Source: Bacillota bacterium
Lineage (GTDB): Bacteria > Bacillota > Clostridia > Lachnospirales > Anaerotignaceae
NCBI GenBank assembly: GCA_019422105.1
Contig: JAHZDZ010000002.1
Location: 190,585-254,584, forward strand
Direction: 5' to 3'
Length of the DNA stretch: 64,000 nucleotides
Position 1 is the stretch's first letter. Each line of letters begins with the position of its first letter. This document shows, piece by piece, positions 7,649-17,833 of the stretch. Made by a program: the position numbers and the translations under genes. The notes beneath the pieces are model-generated. The model saw only the letters and a list, made by a program, of their open reading frames with translations. It was not told the origin of the DNA and ran no database searches.

Positions 7649-8060
7649 ATTGGTTTTCCTTCTGCTGTCTTAAAAATTCACAAGATTTAACCAGCTTATT
7701 CCATTCCTCTATTCCCTTGGCCGCCCTGACACAGTTCAGGAAATCCATTTTAATGCGGGCAGAAAACAGACCTAACAGCCTGTTTACTTCTTCTTCATCC
7801 TTCGCCCCTGCCGTCTGCAAAAAAATATCCAGAGCGGCATCCGATACAGAAAGGGGAATATAATTCTCTATTTCATCCAATAGTAACTCTATACTGTAAT
7901 CCGGCCGGCCCGGACATTTCATATCCGCCACAAAGGTATAGAAGGAGCTGATATTAAAAAAAATAACGTTTTGCAAGGATGCATAGTCAATGGTATCTAT
8001 TGTCTGTCTCAACAGCTCCAGTTTTTGCGATAATTCTTCACTGCTTATAATTGGCTGCAT
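7635..8060 (-). CDS. Hypothetical protein, 141 aa
   Basis: ATG at 8060 with GGGAGAAA six bases before it. The protein is acidic, soluble and probably all-helical (SSEELSQKLELLRQTIDTID, LLLDEIENYI, VNRLLGLFSARIKMDF). No known domain, signal peptide or catalytic motif is seen. It lies divergently from gdhA with no clear partner. Confidence 0.68.
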   Translation of the reverse strand: MQPIISSEELSQKLELLRQTIDTIDYASLQNVIFFNISSFYTFVADMKCPGRPDYSIELLLDEIENYIPLSVSDAALDIFLQTAGAKDEEEVNRLLGLFSARIKMDFLNCVRAAKGIEEWNKLVKSCEFLRQQKENQYVTF

Positions 8061-9682
<1,622 letters not shown>

Positions 9683-10074
9683 TAGGCAGGCAAAGAGTCT
9701 GACTTCTAATTTCGTAACCGCCATTTTTTTCAGGCGATTTGATTTAAGAGAACAAAATAAAAAAGGTAGATTTTGTGACCTTGAGAGCTTCCAAGCCTTT
9801 TCGCTATTTTGAAAACAGAGCAAAATAAGGGTTATAAAACTTGAGCATTATCCTAATTTATCACTTTTTAGATTAGCGAGACAAAAAATATTTTCGGAAA
9901 ACTATGTTTTTTCCGTAAATACAAATTATTTATTTTTTGCGTGAGGTTTGAGTCATGCCTTTTTAGAGGCTTTGTGTGTGAACTTCCGGAGAATCAAGTG
10001 TGAACTCCTTGCAGGATTTTACTTTTGATCTTTTTGGCAAAAAGAAAGCCTGATTTTATCAGGCTCAGCTTGTC
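9683..10074. other. Gene-free stretch after gdhA
   Basis: About 390 bases of AT-rich spacer. The only structure seen is a short GCCTGATTTTATCAGGC hairpin at 10048-10064, which recurs on the far side of the dispersed repeat that follows. No clear gdhA terminator was found immediately after the stop codon. Confidence 0.4.
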
Positions 10075-10262
10075 AAAAAAGTCCTTTTGGGACTTTTTTG
10101 AGTTAGACAGAGGGATAAAGAGATTCGTTCCAGCAGCTTTTCGAAAACCGCGAAAAGTCTTGAAACTCCCTCTTTTCCTCAGACAAACAAAGTTTGTCTT
10201 GCGGCTTTCAGTCAGAAATCTCTTCGTTTTCTGAACCTTTCCGCGGGTTTATTGACAGTCTG
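10075..10262 (+). repeat. Dispersed intergenic repeat, copy A (about 188 bp)
   Basis: This segment matches 32161-32343 over most of its length, with conserved blocks such as CCAGCAGCTTTTCGAAA, CTTGAAACTCCCTCTTTTCC, CAGACAAACAAAGTT, TCTGAACCTTTCCGCGG and TTTATTGACAGTCTG. Several internal stems are present (CTTTTCG/CGAAAAG, AGACAAAC/GTTTGTCT, AAGAGATT/AATCTCTT). It is flanked on both sides by the same GCCTGATTTTATCAGGC hairpin. It codes for nothing convincing and looks like a small non-autonomous element or structured spacer repeat. Confidence 0.8.
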
Positions 10263-10292
10263 GGCCTGATTTTATCAGGCCTTCTTTTTTTA
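10263..10292 (+). terminator. Hairpin terminator at the end of repeat A
   Basis: GGCCTGAT / ATCAGGCC with a three-base loop, followed by CTTTTTTT. It points on the plus strand. Confidence 0.65.
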
Positions 10293-10342
10293 TGCTATTT
10301 CATGCGTTGAACAGAAAAAATAATTTTTCATTCCTGATGTGT

Positions 10343-11467
10343 TTAAACAGAGCTGCTTTCTTTCTCCTCACTTTTTTTGATGCAGTTTTTTTGATATACC
10401 ATATGGTAGAGTAAGCACGCAATCCCTACAGCTAAGAAACCGCCTAAAAGCTTGGACGCTACCATTGGCAGTATCAGAGTTTTGTCAACAGCGGCGCAGT
10501 AGCCCAAATGATCGCCAATGGCAAAGGAGGCGCAGGAGGCAAATGCGGCGTTCAGCGTCAAGCCCTTTTTATCCATTTTTTCAAATGTCGCAATGGTGGC
10601 CATGCAGTTGGCCAGAGTAGCAACAAAACCGGTTACGGCACATTCATTGACAGACATTTTTTTACCGATGAGTCGAAATGGCTTTTTCAGTATTCTGGAT
10701 AAAAAATTGCAGAAGGGGTAAGCGCCCGCCAATATAATGGTAATTTCACAGATAACCTTGAAAAAATCCTGCAGCGGCAGAAGACCGGGAATCAGGATAA
10801 AGCCTGTGGAATACTGAAAAAAGACTATGCCAAGAGACAGTATGAGAAAAATATTCAGACCCTTTGCAAACCAGATAATGCCCGCTATCATTTTTTTGGT
10901 ATGCTTTATAAGAGCGAAGCATAAAAGTCCGATGAGGAGAATGAGGGGAAACAGGTTTTTCAGCACTTCTGACGGGGAAAGGCCCAATAGAAGGCCGCCG
11001 GCAAAAAAGGCAAAGGGCATGGCGATAAAGCCTGACAGGGCGCCCAGGGCAAGATACGGGTGGTTTTCCTCCCTTAAATAGCGCAGGGAGATAGGCAATA
11101 AAAAACCAATGGTTGGCGCCAGCATGGAGGATACGATGACAGCCGTGAAGTTAGCCAGAGTGCTGTTTTGTGCCACGCTGTGGGCGAAGGGATAACAGCC
11201 TGTGTCAACAGAGAGAAAAAAAGCGGCGGACAGGGAAACGTCTGCGCCGAAAAAAACGAACAGCCTGCCGATTGTCTTTACCATAAGGGCAGACAGCAGA
11301 GGGGAAAAGCAGGTAATCCCAACCATGGCTATGACCAAATCGGTATAAGAAGAAAGGCCTTGCTCCATAAGGTTTCCAAGGCCCAATTTATTGTGAAAAA
11401 CAGAGTCTATGCAGCCAAGAAGCATAAAGACAGACATAATACAGATGACAGCTTTTGAAAAAAACAT
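10343..11467 (-). CDS. eutH: EutH-family permease (ethanolamine permease-like)
   Basis: A 374-residue polytopic membrane protein with about ten hydrophobic segments. Family features include the N-terminal IMSVFMLLGCIDSVFHNKLGLG, the FGADVSLSAAFFLSVDTGCYP block and the highly conserved AFASCASFAIGDHLGY segment near residue 310. EutH moves ethanolamine across the membrane in Eut systems, but no other eut gene is in this window. The start has GGGAGATATT upstream. It follows an XRE-cupin regulator by 21 bases, so the two are one operon next to catabolic cluster 1. The cargo may therefore be an amino alcohol or an unrelated small amine; this is inference. Confidence 0.85.
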   Translation of the reverse strand: MFFSKAVICIMSVFMLLGCIDSVFHNKLGLGNLMEQGLSSYTDLVIAMVGITCFSPLLSALMVKTIGRLFVFFGADVSLSAAFFLSVDTGCYPFAHSVAQNSTLANFTAVIVSSMLAPTIGFLLPISLRYLREENHPYLALGALSGFIAMPFAFFAGGLLLGLSPSEVLKNLFPLILLIGLLCFALIKHTKKMIAGIIWFAKGLNIFLILSLGIVFFQYSTGFILIPGLLPLQDFFKVICEITIILAGAYPFCNFLSRILKKPFRLIGKKMSVNECAVTGFVATLANCMATIATFEKMDKKGLTLNAAFASCASFAIGDHLGYCAAVDKTLILPMVASKLLGGFLAVGIACLLYHMVYQKNCIKKSEEKESSSV

Positions 11468-11488
11468 AATATCTCCCTTTGAAAAACA

Positions 11489-12022
11489 TCAGTGAGATAA
11501 ATGGAGCCAGTAGGAAACACAATTGCCTGTTTTGTCATGCCGCTTGATGGAGCGGATGGAATTTGCCTTTATGAATATGGTGTCTCCCGGATAGAGGATA
11601 TAGGTTTTGTCGTCTACAAAGACATCCAATATTCCCTCCACGGCGATGCCCAATTCATCAAAGGAGTGGGAAAAGGGGGCTCCCTTCGCATCATTGCTTT
11701 TGAGTATGGTTGCGGTAAATTTCAGTGAGGTAATTTCAGGATTGCAGAGATATTCCACTCTTCTGTGTTTATCCTCTGATATGATTTCCCTCTCCAGGGA
11801 ACGGGTGATGTTTTCTGTTTTATATTTGTTGGAAAAAAAATCAGCAATATCGACATCAAGGGCGTCGCAGATTAAATTTAAATTGACAACGGTGATGTCT
11901 GTGATATCCCGCTCCACCTTACTCAAATAAGAGACAGAAAGCCCTGTCTTTTCTGACAATTGCACAAGTGTGACATTTTGCGCTTTACGGATTCTTTTGA
12001 TATTCGCACCTAAGTTTTTCAT
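11489..12022 (-). CDS. XRE-family regulator with C-terminal cupin domain (cluster 1)
   Basis: A 177-residue two-domain regulator. The HTH lies at about residues 5-62 (IKRIRKAQNVTLVQLSEKTG, LSVSYLSKVERDITDITVVN, LDVDIADFF). The cupin barrel at about 105-175 has the motifs PFSHSFDELGIAVEGILDV and YPGDTIFIKANSIRSIKR. Such proteins bind a small metabolite in the cupin barrel and control nearby uptake and catabolic genes. AAAGGAG precedes the ATG. It has its own promoter inside an inverted repeat, suggesting autoregulation, and is followed by eutH. Two further XRE-cupin proteins occur at 22.7 kb and 34.2 kb. Confidence 0.9.
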   Translation of the reverse strand: MKNLGANIKRIRKAQNVTLVQLSEKTGLSVSYLSKVERDITDITVVNLNLICDALDVDIADFFSNKYKTENITRSLEREIISEDKHRRVEYLCNPEITSLKFTATILKSNDAKGAPFSHSFDELGIAVEGILDVFVDDKTYILYPGDTIFIKANSIRSIKRHDKTGNCVSYWLHLSH

Positions 12023-12041
12023 TACCGGCTCCTTTATTTCA

Positions 12042-12094
12042 TCAATGTTTTATTAAATTTATTATAATAGATTGATAGATTTAATCAACATTGA
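12042..12094 (-). promoter_or_regulatory. Promoter and inverted-repeat operator of the cluster 1 XRE-cupin gene
   Basis: On the minus strand TTGATT (12088-12083), a 16-base spacer and TATAAT (12066-12061) form a promoter. The arms TCAATGTTTTATTAAAT (12042-12058) and ATTTAATCAACATTGA (12079-12094) are inverted copies of each other, and one contains the -35 box. The arrangement fits autoregulation by the downstream XRE protein. Confidence 0.6.
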
Positions 12095-12200
12095 AGTGCC
12101 AAAAAGGCCATTTAATTCAAAAATTTGCCGTATAAAAACAATTTTGATACAGTCCGCCTGGGCGGGGAATTCCTTTGTTGTTTTCATACAGCAAGCCGGT

Positions 12201-12620
12201 TCAGCTTTTTGTGACGATGACAGTTCCTGTATCGCCGTCCATTTCCACCCAGTCACCGCTATTTATCATATCGCAGGGATCGCATTCTGTGAAGTCGGAG
12301 ACGACAGGTATTTTTAAGACAGATGCGGCGGTGGCGCATCTGGAATCAATTTTGCTGAACAGCCATCCGGCCGGAGAATTTCCGCTTTCCATGCAGGCAT
12401 GGAATTGGCCGGACCATCCGCAGGATCCCTTAGAGCAGGGCAGAACCAGTATTCTGTCTTTGATGGACACGCCCTCATGGATGTGGCCTTTTTCTAGAAT
12501 TGTCCCTTCCTCTCCATTCATGCCGCCCCAGCCCTGAATGCTGTTTTTACACACCAGCGCTTTGCCGCTGGCTTTTCCGTGAAATGCAGGTCTTCCCTTC
12601 AGCGTAATTTTTTCACTCAT
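12201..12620 (-). CDS. Aconitase X small subunit, DUF126 swivelling domain (cluster 1)
   Basis: A 139-residue protein with the swivel-domain pattern of the AcnX family: GRPAFHGKASG near the N-terminus, RILVLPCSKGSCGWSG at about 63-78 (the Ser/Gly loop that shapes the active site), PAGWLFSKIDSR and MDGDTGTV near the end. In two-subunit AcnX enzymes this domain closes over the Fe-S dehydratase subunit. Its start overlaps the large-subunit stop by four bases (ATGA), so the pair is translationally coupled. Known AcnX proteins dehydrate cis-3-hydroxy-L-proline or phosphomevalonate; the substrate here is unknown. Confidence 0.88.
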   Translation of the reverse strand: MSEKITLKGRPAFHGKASGKALVCKNSIQGWGGMNGEEGTILEKGHIHEGVSIKDRILVLPCSKGSCGWSGQFHACMESGNSPAGWLFSKIDSRCATAASVLKIPVVSDFTECDPCDMINSGDWVEMDGDTGTVIVTKS

Positions 12621-13909
12621 TTTTTACCCTCCCATCTTCCTTTGACTGCGGCTTCTATACATTCGTCAGTGGTACCGTAGAAAATTTTGCACGGAGACAG
12701 GGATTTCATGTAATGCGCCTGCTTTCCGGCGTCAACGGCAAGGCTAGTTACTCCCTCATAGCATTCCGGCCCCTGTACGACGGGGCATCCGCCGCTTAAC
12801 ACATGGCCTCCGGCTTTCTCAATCATATCTATGTAACCGGACAGTCTGGCAGTCTCCTTGATTGGATGGCTGGTCCACACCACCAGATTTACAGTGTCCG
12901 CAACTCTTCTGTGTGCAAGCGCATAGGCGACGTGCTTGATTTCTTCAAGAGTGTAGTGGGGGCAGCCCAGAGAAACAAACTGTATATCGCCGCTTCCCTC
13001 TGCGCACACCATTTTTTCCGATACCTCCAAATCCTCTCTGTAAATGTCAAAAATGTATTTTGCCTCCTTATAGCCAAGAGCGGCCTTTACCGTTGGCGCT
13101 TCCGGTGTGATACCAACAATATGGCAGATTTCCGCACCGCTTGTGACGGCCATGGTAGCGAAAAACTGTTTTAAATGGGCCATTGTGGGCTGTTCATAGC
13201 CGGCATCCAGTGAAACCACGGGATTGGAATTGAGTTTTACCATACGCCCGATAGTGTAACCCAGCATATCCCAATCCTTTCTGGTTGCTATGGGGGTGTG
13301 AACGCGGTAAAGGGAGGTGCCTATTCGGTATTCGGGAGTATGGTTGCCCCATTTTGGCGTTCTTCCGGTGATAGCAGACCAAATGACGGATTCGCTTCCG
13401 TCGGCGTTGCCGCAGGCGCCGAAAACAGAATTGCTCATAAGAACATTGCTGGATTCCGTTGTGACAAAATGCTCCCCCTTCAAAGGCACCCAACCGGTGA
13501 GATAGGGGGTGCAGGAACCGACGACAGAAACACCGTGGGCAACGTCCTTTTTCAGAAACTCCCAATTTTTGTCAAAGTACTCCTTTGTGTGATTCATGGG
13601 TTTCCAGTCAACCAAATCGCAGGAGCCGACATCTGTCTGGGAAAAGCATTCCTCAGAAAAATTGTCAATTTCAAAGGGCTCGTCTGTGGCAAAAAAGGTT
13701 CTGCGGAATGTCTCTTCATAGGTGTCGGCATGGCCAAAGGACAGGCAGGTATTTCCTCCGCTTACGTGAGCCTTTGTTACCTTACATAATTCAGTGGCTC
13801 CCAGGATTTCCGCATACCGTACGATATTTTCCATAGCGAGCTGTTTCATGCGGCCGTATTTTCCGTCAAGCATTTCCTGCTCATAGGCCGATAATGTAAC
13901 TTTTGACAT
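12617..13909 (-). CDS. Aconitase X large (catalytic) subunit, DUF521 (cluster 1)
   Basis: A 430-residue protein. ATG 13909 is preferred because GGAGGG lies about six bases upstream. Conserved blocks are MLDGKYGRMKQLAMENIV, GSCTPYLTGW, FVTTESSNVLMSNSVFG, ACGNADGSE, GRTPKWGNH, AEICHIVGITPEAPT, LGCPHYTLEE and GGCPVVQGP. They supply the cysteines expected to hold the Fe-S cluster of AcnX dehydratases. The protein would remove water from a hydroxylated carboxylate together with the DUF126 subunit. It is transcribed away from the RidA/TRAP/dehydratase operon of cluster 1 across a 478-base spacer. It is similar along its length to the cluster 2 protein at 38472. Confidence 0.9.
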   Translation of the reverse strand: MSKVTLSAYEQEMLDGKYGRMKQLAMENIVRYAEILGATELCKVTKAHVSGGNTCLSFGHADTYEETFRRTFFATDEPFEIDNFSEECFSQTDVGSCDLVDWKPMNHTKEYFDKNWEFLKKDVAHGVSVVGSCTPYLTGWVPLKGEHFVTTESSNVLMSNSVFGACGNADGSESVIWSAITGRTPKWGNHTPEYRIGTSLYRVHTPIATRKDWDMLGYTIGRMVKLNSNPVVSLDAGYEQPTMAHLKQFFATMAVTSGAEICHIVGITPEAPTVKAALGYKEAKYIFDIYREDLEVSEKMVCAEGSGDIQFVSLGCPHYTLEEIKHVAYALAHRRVADTVNLVVWTSHPIKETARLSGYIDMIEKAGGHVLSGGCPVVQGPECYEGVTSLAVDAGKQAHYMKSLSPCKIFYGTTDECIEAAVKGRWEGKK

Positions 13910-14387
13910 GGTTATCCCTCCGTTATTTAAGTATTTGGAATGACGAATAGCAGTGTAATTTAAAAATATCATTAAAGATGAAAAAAGTCAATTGAATTTA
14001 TTTGTTATGAAAATAAAAACATAATATTTTATATCTAGCAAAAATATACAAAGGATAGTGAGCATATTTGTATTATTGCTGTTTTGTAATAAATTCACAT
14101 AGATAAAGTGTGAAGGGGATTTTATATATAGAATATATTCATATAAAAATTGCTATATAAATGTTGAATTATCCTAAAAAATAAATTAAGTGAAAAAATA
14201 TATTGACTTATTGTTGGGAATTTTGTAATCTGAAACTATAAAAATAATTTTCTAAATAGAAAAAAATAAAGAAAATTTTCCGGATTTTTAAAATAGCCGG
14301 AGGATGTGGTGGATAATGGGAGGGAGGATCCATTTATCAATAAAAACAGATGCAGAAAATGTTGTTTGTAGAAAAGGAGCTGAGTCT
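13910..14387 (+). promoter_or_regulatory. Divergent spacer of cluster 1 with probable promoter for the RidA/TRAP operon
   Basis: A very AT-rich 478-base spacer without a convincing gene. TTGACT (14203-14208), a 17-base spacer and TAATCT (14226-14231) form the best plus-strand promoter. This region must also hold the promoter of the minus-strand AcnX genes. Regulator sites are likely here but no clean dyad shared with cluster 2 was found by eye. Confidence 0.4.
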
Positions 14388-14774
14388 ATGGGAAAAAAAG
14401 AAGTATTTTCAACAGACAGGGCGCTCAGCGTGCCTGAGCGGTATTCCCAGGTAGTAAAGTATGGGGATATTGCTTTTTTGTCCGGCCAGGTTGCAGCAGA
14501 GCCCAAAACCGGTAAGCCGCTTGGCGGAACAGTTCAGGAGCAGACGAAAGCAATACTGGAAACGATCAAAGCCATATTGCAGGAAATGGGGCTTGATTTG
14601 AACGCAGTATTGATGATGCGCTGCTATCTGTCAGATTTAAACAAAATGCAGGAAATGAATGAGGTTTATGAGGCGTATTTTCGGGATGTGGAAATCAAGC
14701 CTGCCAGATGTGCGGTGGAGGCCAATATGGGAGCGTTTGATGTGGAAATGTATGCTGTGATTGGACTGGCGTAG
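14388..14774 (+). CDS. RidA family enamine/imine deaminase (cluster 1)
   Basis: A 128-residue protein of the usual RidA length. ATG 14388 follows AAAGGAG; a longer frame upstream lacks a site. Family motifs are PERYSQVVKYGDIAFLSGQV (about 16-35), QTKAILETIKAIL, the YLSDL..MNEVYEAYF block and KPARCAVEA with the conserved Arg near residue 107. RidA hydrolyses reactive 2-aminoacrylate-type enamines and imines made by dehydratases. It is the first gene of an operon with TRAP genes and an Fe-S serine dehydratase homologue. This fits clean-up or catalysis of an enamine step. Confidence 0.92.
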   Translation: MGKKEVFSTDRALSVPERYSQVVKYGDIAFLSGQVAAEPKTGKPLGGTVQEQTKAILETIKAILQEMGLDLNAVLMMRCYLSDLNKMQEMNEVYEAYFRDVEIKPARCAVEANMGAFDVEMYAVIGLA

Positions 14775-14802
14775 ATTTTTAACAGGATAAGGAGGAGAGT
14801 AT

Positions 14803-15858
14803 ATGAAAAAATTAGTAAGCGTTTTATTAATAGCGGCAATGGCATTTTCTCTGGCAGCCTGCAGTGAGAAAAAAAGCGAGCCGGCTTCGGGAACACAAAA
14901 GGAGGAGGCCGCAGGCGGCGAAAGCAGTGGAGAAACGGTGACACTCCGCTTTTCAACTATGACGGCGGTTGACGCGCCGTCCACCATAGCGGCAAATAAA
15001 ATTGCGGAGACAGTGGAGAAGGAAACAAACGGCACCGTAAAAATTGAGGTTTATCCGGCGAACCAGCTGGGCGACTGGACACAGGTTTATGATGAGCTGA
15101 TGATGGGATCTATTGATATGGCAATCAATTCGGTGCCGGATACCTATGATGCAAGAATATCCGCCGGATTCCTCCCCTATCTTGCCTATAACTATGAAGA
15201 GCTGAGGAAGGTATTTGCGCCGGGTTCCTTTATTAATACCCAGATGCAGGAGCTGGAGGCTGCCCAGAATATACAGTTCTTCGGGTATTTCTGTGATGGC
15301 TTTTCAGGCGTTGGCTCCAATAAGGAGGTAAAAAACGCCAATGTTTCAAATGCAGACAAGGGAATTCTTATTCGTGTACCGGGGGTAGACGCCTGGAAGT
15401 TCCCCTTTGACCGTTTAGGCTTCAGAACCTCTACTATTCCTTATTCCGATACCTATGCGGCGCTCCAGACCGGCGTTGTAGACGGCTGGACGGGATCACC
15501 TGCCTATACCCATTACATGGGCTACAGGGATATTGAAAAGTACTACTACTGCTATGACGCGGTTCATGAGAGCACACAGATACTGATGTCCGCGCAGACC
15601 TGGAATAAGCTTTCTCCCGAGCAGCAGGAGGCTGTAAAGAAAGCGTGTGAGACAGCGGCGGCCGAGAGTATAGACAATGCAGAAAAAACAGAGGAGGAGT
15701 ACAGGCAGAAGCTGAAAGATGCCGGTATCCAGGTAATTGAATTTACGGATGAGGAAAAGAAAGCGATAGCGGACGATGTGCGCGAATATGTATGGGGACA
15801 GCTGGAGGACGCTTATGGCGCTGATTTCCTCCAGGGCCTCAGGGATTCTCTCAATTAA
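14803..15858 (+). CDS. TRAP transporter substrate-binding lipoprotein, DctP family (cluster 1)
   Basis: A 351-residue lipoprotein. The signal sequence ends in SLAAC with the lipid-carrying Cys at residue 20, followed by a Ser/Glu/Gly linker. The mature part has DctP features: NQLGDWTQVYDELMMGSIDM, the Arg-containing ILIRVPGVDAW (the Arg that clamps the ligand carboxylate), and TYAALQTGVVDGWTGSP. It captures a carboxylated solute outside the cell and hands it to DctQM. GGAGGAGAG precedes the ATG. A strong stem-loop follows the gene, which would allow more binding protein than permease to be made. Confidence 0.93.
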   Translation: MKKLVSVLLIAAMAFSLAACSEKKSEPASGTQKEEAAGGESSGETVTLRFSTMTAVDAPSTIAANKIAETVEKETNGTVKIEVYPANQLGDWTQVYDELMMGSIDMAINSVPDTYDARISAGFLPYLAYNYEELRKVFAPGSFINTQMQELEAAQNIQFFGYFCDGFSGVGSNKEVKNANVSNADKGILIRVPGVDAWKFPFDRLGFRTSTIPYSDTYAALQTGVVDGWTGSPAYTHYMGYRDIEKYYYCYDAVHESTQILMSAQTWNKLSPEQQEAVKKACETAAAESIDNAEKTEEEYRQKLKDAGIQVIEFTDEEKKAIADDVREYVWGQLEDAYGADFLQGLRDSLN

Positions 15859-15880
15859 ACAGCTCCTTTTTATTGTGTAT

Positions 15881-15926
15881 GCCTGTTCCCTCCCGGGCAG
15901 AGGCTTTGTGCCTCTGCCAAACAGGC
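15881..15926 (+). promoter_or_regulatory. Intercistronic stem-loop between dctP and dctQ (cluster 1)
   Basis: GGCAGAGGC pairs with GCCTCTGCC, and an outer GCCTGTT pairs with AACAGGC. No T-tract follows, so mRNA processing or stabilisation of the upstream message is more likely than termination. A different hairpin sits at the same place in cluster 2. Confidence 0.65.
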
Positions 15927-15991
15927 ATCAGAAGAAGGTGTTATTCACTTAACCATTGTAAAAACGGGATGAACAGAAGGGAAGTGCATAT

Positions 15992-16516
15992 ATGAACGTG
16001 TTGAAAGCGGTAAATGACAGGCTGTTGAAGATTTTTGATGTCTTTATGTTTCTTTCCAGCGCCGCTGTATGCGCCATGATAGTTATAGGGGCGTTTATGA
16101 GATACATATTGAAAATGGACTTTTATGGCTCTGAGGAGCTTATTTTAATCTGTGCTTTTTGGATGTACTTTGTGGGATCGGCGGTGGCTAGCTATGAGGA
16201 TTCCCATATATCCGCGGATTTGCTGTCAACAGCGGTAAAAAATCCCAAGGCGCATGCTCTGTTAAAGGTGTCAACCCGTATCATTTCAATTTTTATGTTT
16301 TTCATACTGATTAAATGGTCTTATGCTTACGTTATGTGGAGTCTTCAGCTGATGCCGAGGACCTCCGTCTATAAAATACCTATGGTAGTATCCCAGGTAT
16401 CCTTATTTGTTTCCTTTGTTATTTCAACGATATATACTGTTATGCATCTTATTAGAGAAATCGGTATATTGAAGAACGTTTTCAGCGGCGGAAAGGGGGA
16501 GAAGGCATGTCAATAG
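15992..16516 (+). CDS. TRAP transporter small permease, DctQ family (cluster 1)
   Basis: A 174-residue membrane protein with four hydrophobic segments (about residues 18-40, 50-66, 88-108 and 128-150) and the DctQ signature FYGSEELILICAFWMYFVGSA. DctQ pairs with DctM to form the Na+-driven membrane unit. The C-terminus overlaps the start of the large permease gene by ten bases. Confidence 0.92.
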   Translation: MNVLKAVNDRLLKIFDVFMFLSSAAVCAMIVIGAFMRYILKMDFYGSEELILICAFWMYFVGSAVASYEDSHISADLLSTAVKNPKAHALLKVSTRIISIFMFFILIKWSYAYVMWSLQLMPRTSVYKIPMVVSQVSLFVSFVISTIYTVMHLIREIGILKNVFSGGKGEKACQ

Positions 16517-17817
16517 GAATTGCCCTTTTAATACTAATCGCAACCATGGTAATCGGCGTTCCCGTACCTTTGGCCTTTATCGCCTCCTCCGCCTATATTG
16601 TGGCTTTTGGAGGCTATGATTTCAGCTTTCTTCTGCCTTATGGGTTCAGCAAGGTAAATTCTATCATCATACTCACCATTCCTCTTTTTATTATGGCGGG
16701 CTCCCTTATGGATTCCGGCGGTATCGGCAAAAAGCTGGTGGAGAGTGTGGAGAAGCTGGTGGGAAGGATAAAGGGGGGCCTTGGCATTGTTACCATTGTA
16801 AGCTGTGCCGTATTCGGCGCCATATCGGGAAGTTCCTCCGCCACACTTTCCTGTATTGGGTCTATTATGGCGCCAAGGCTTAAGGAGAGCGGTTACCCTG
16901 ACGGCTATATCGGTGCAATTATTGCAAGCTCGGGCGTTTTGGGCATACTGATACCGCCGTCAATGCTGATGATTCTCTTTGCCTGGGTCGGAAACCAGTC
17001 GGTTTTGGCCTCCTTCCTCGCGACGCTGATTCCGGGTATTATGCTGGTGATACTCTTTAGTATCATAACGGTGGTTACACTGAAGAAAAATCCCAATGTG
17101 AAGGTTTATACCAGGGAGGAGTTGGAGGAAAGGTTTCGGCTGGAGAAGGAAGAGCGGAAGAGAAAGAAGGAGTTTGGCGCCCTTCCCGCTATACTGATGC
17201 CGGTTATTATACTCGGATCCATATACGGAGGAATCCTTACTCCTACTGAGGCGGCGGCGGTATCCGTTGTCTACGCCATACCGGTTGGCCTTTGGATTTA
17301 TAAGTCTTTAAACTTAAGTATCATTAAAAATGCCTTTACAAAAGCTGCTGTGACGACGGGCGTTATTATGATTATGATGATTTCCGTGCAGATGCTCAGC
17401 CGACTGTACATAATGGAAAATTTGCCGAATCAAATTTTGGGCATTTTAACCTCAATATCCGACAACAAATATGTTATTCTGTTAATGGTGAACCTTTTCA
17501 TGATTATTCTGGGCATGCTGATGGACGATACAAGCGCAACGCTTCTTGCAACGCCCATATTGCTTCCCGTCGTCGTCAGTATCGGTGTGAATCCCATTCA
17601 TTTTGCGGCAATTCTGGGAGTTAATCTGGGCATGGGAAATATTACGCCGCCCACTGCGCCTCTTTTATACCTTTCCGCCAGAATGACCAATGTGGAGGTA
17701 AAGAAAATGCTGAAGCCAACCATGATTTTGATACTCTTTGCGTGGCTTCCCACATTGCTTTTAGTAACCTTTATCCCTCAGATTGCCCTGTTTTTGCCAA
17801 CCCTCATGGGGTATTAA
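16507..17817 (+). CDS. TRAP transporter large permease, DctM family (cluster 1)
   Basis: A 436-residue protein with about 12 membrane segments. Family blocks include VIGVPVPLAFIASS, LTIPLFIMAGSLMDSGGIG, GAISGSSSATLSCIGSIM, SSGVLGILIPPSMLMILFAW, LTPTEAAAVSVVYA and LGVNLGMGNITPPTAPLLY. It is the transport channel that uses the Na+ gradient. GGGGGAGAAGGC serves as ribosome-binding site inside the dctQ end. Its cluster 2 counterpart at 37108 is very similar along its whole length, so the two carriers probably take related solutes. Confidence 0.94.
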   Translation: MSIGIALLILIATMVIGVPVPLAFIASSAYIVAFGGYDFSFLLPYGFSKVNSIIILTIPLFIMAGSLMDSGGIGKKLVESVEKLVGRIKGGLGIVTIVSCAVFGAISGSSSATLSCIGSIMAPRLKESGYPDGYIGAIIASSGVLGILIPPSMLMILFAWVGNQSVLASFLATLIPGIMLVILFSIITVVTLKKNPNVKVYTREELEERFRLEKEERKRKKEFGALPAILMPVIILGSIYGGILTPTEAAAVSVVYAIPVGLWIYKSLNLSIIKNAFTKAAVTTGVIMIMMISVQMLSRLYIMENLPNQILGILTSISDNKYVILLMVNLFMIILGMLMDDTSATLLATPILLPVVVSIGVNPIHFAAILGVNLGMGNITPPTAPLLYLSARMTNVEVKKMLKPTMILILFAWLPTLLLVTFIPQIALFLPTLMGY

Positions 17818-17833
17818 AAAAAGGAGGAGAAAG

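Noticed and set aside
10025..10234. 69-codon frame inside dispersed repeat A
   Set aside because: It reads across a non-coding repeat; the frame is not kept in copy B.
12062..12317. Short frames in both strands between the XRE-cupin gene and DUF126
   Set aside because: They overlap the promoter/operator or the end of the DUF126 gene and have no start signals.
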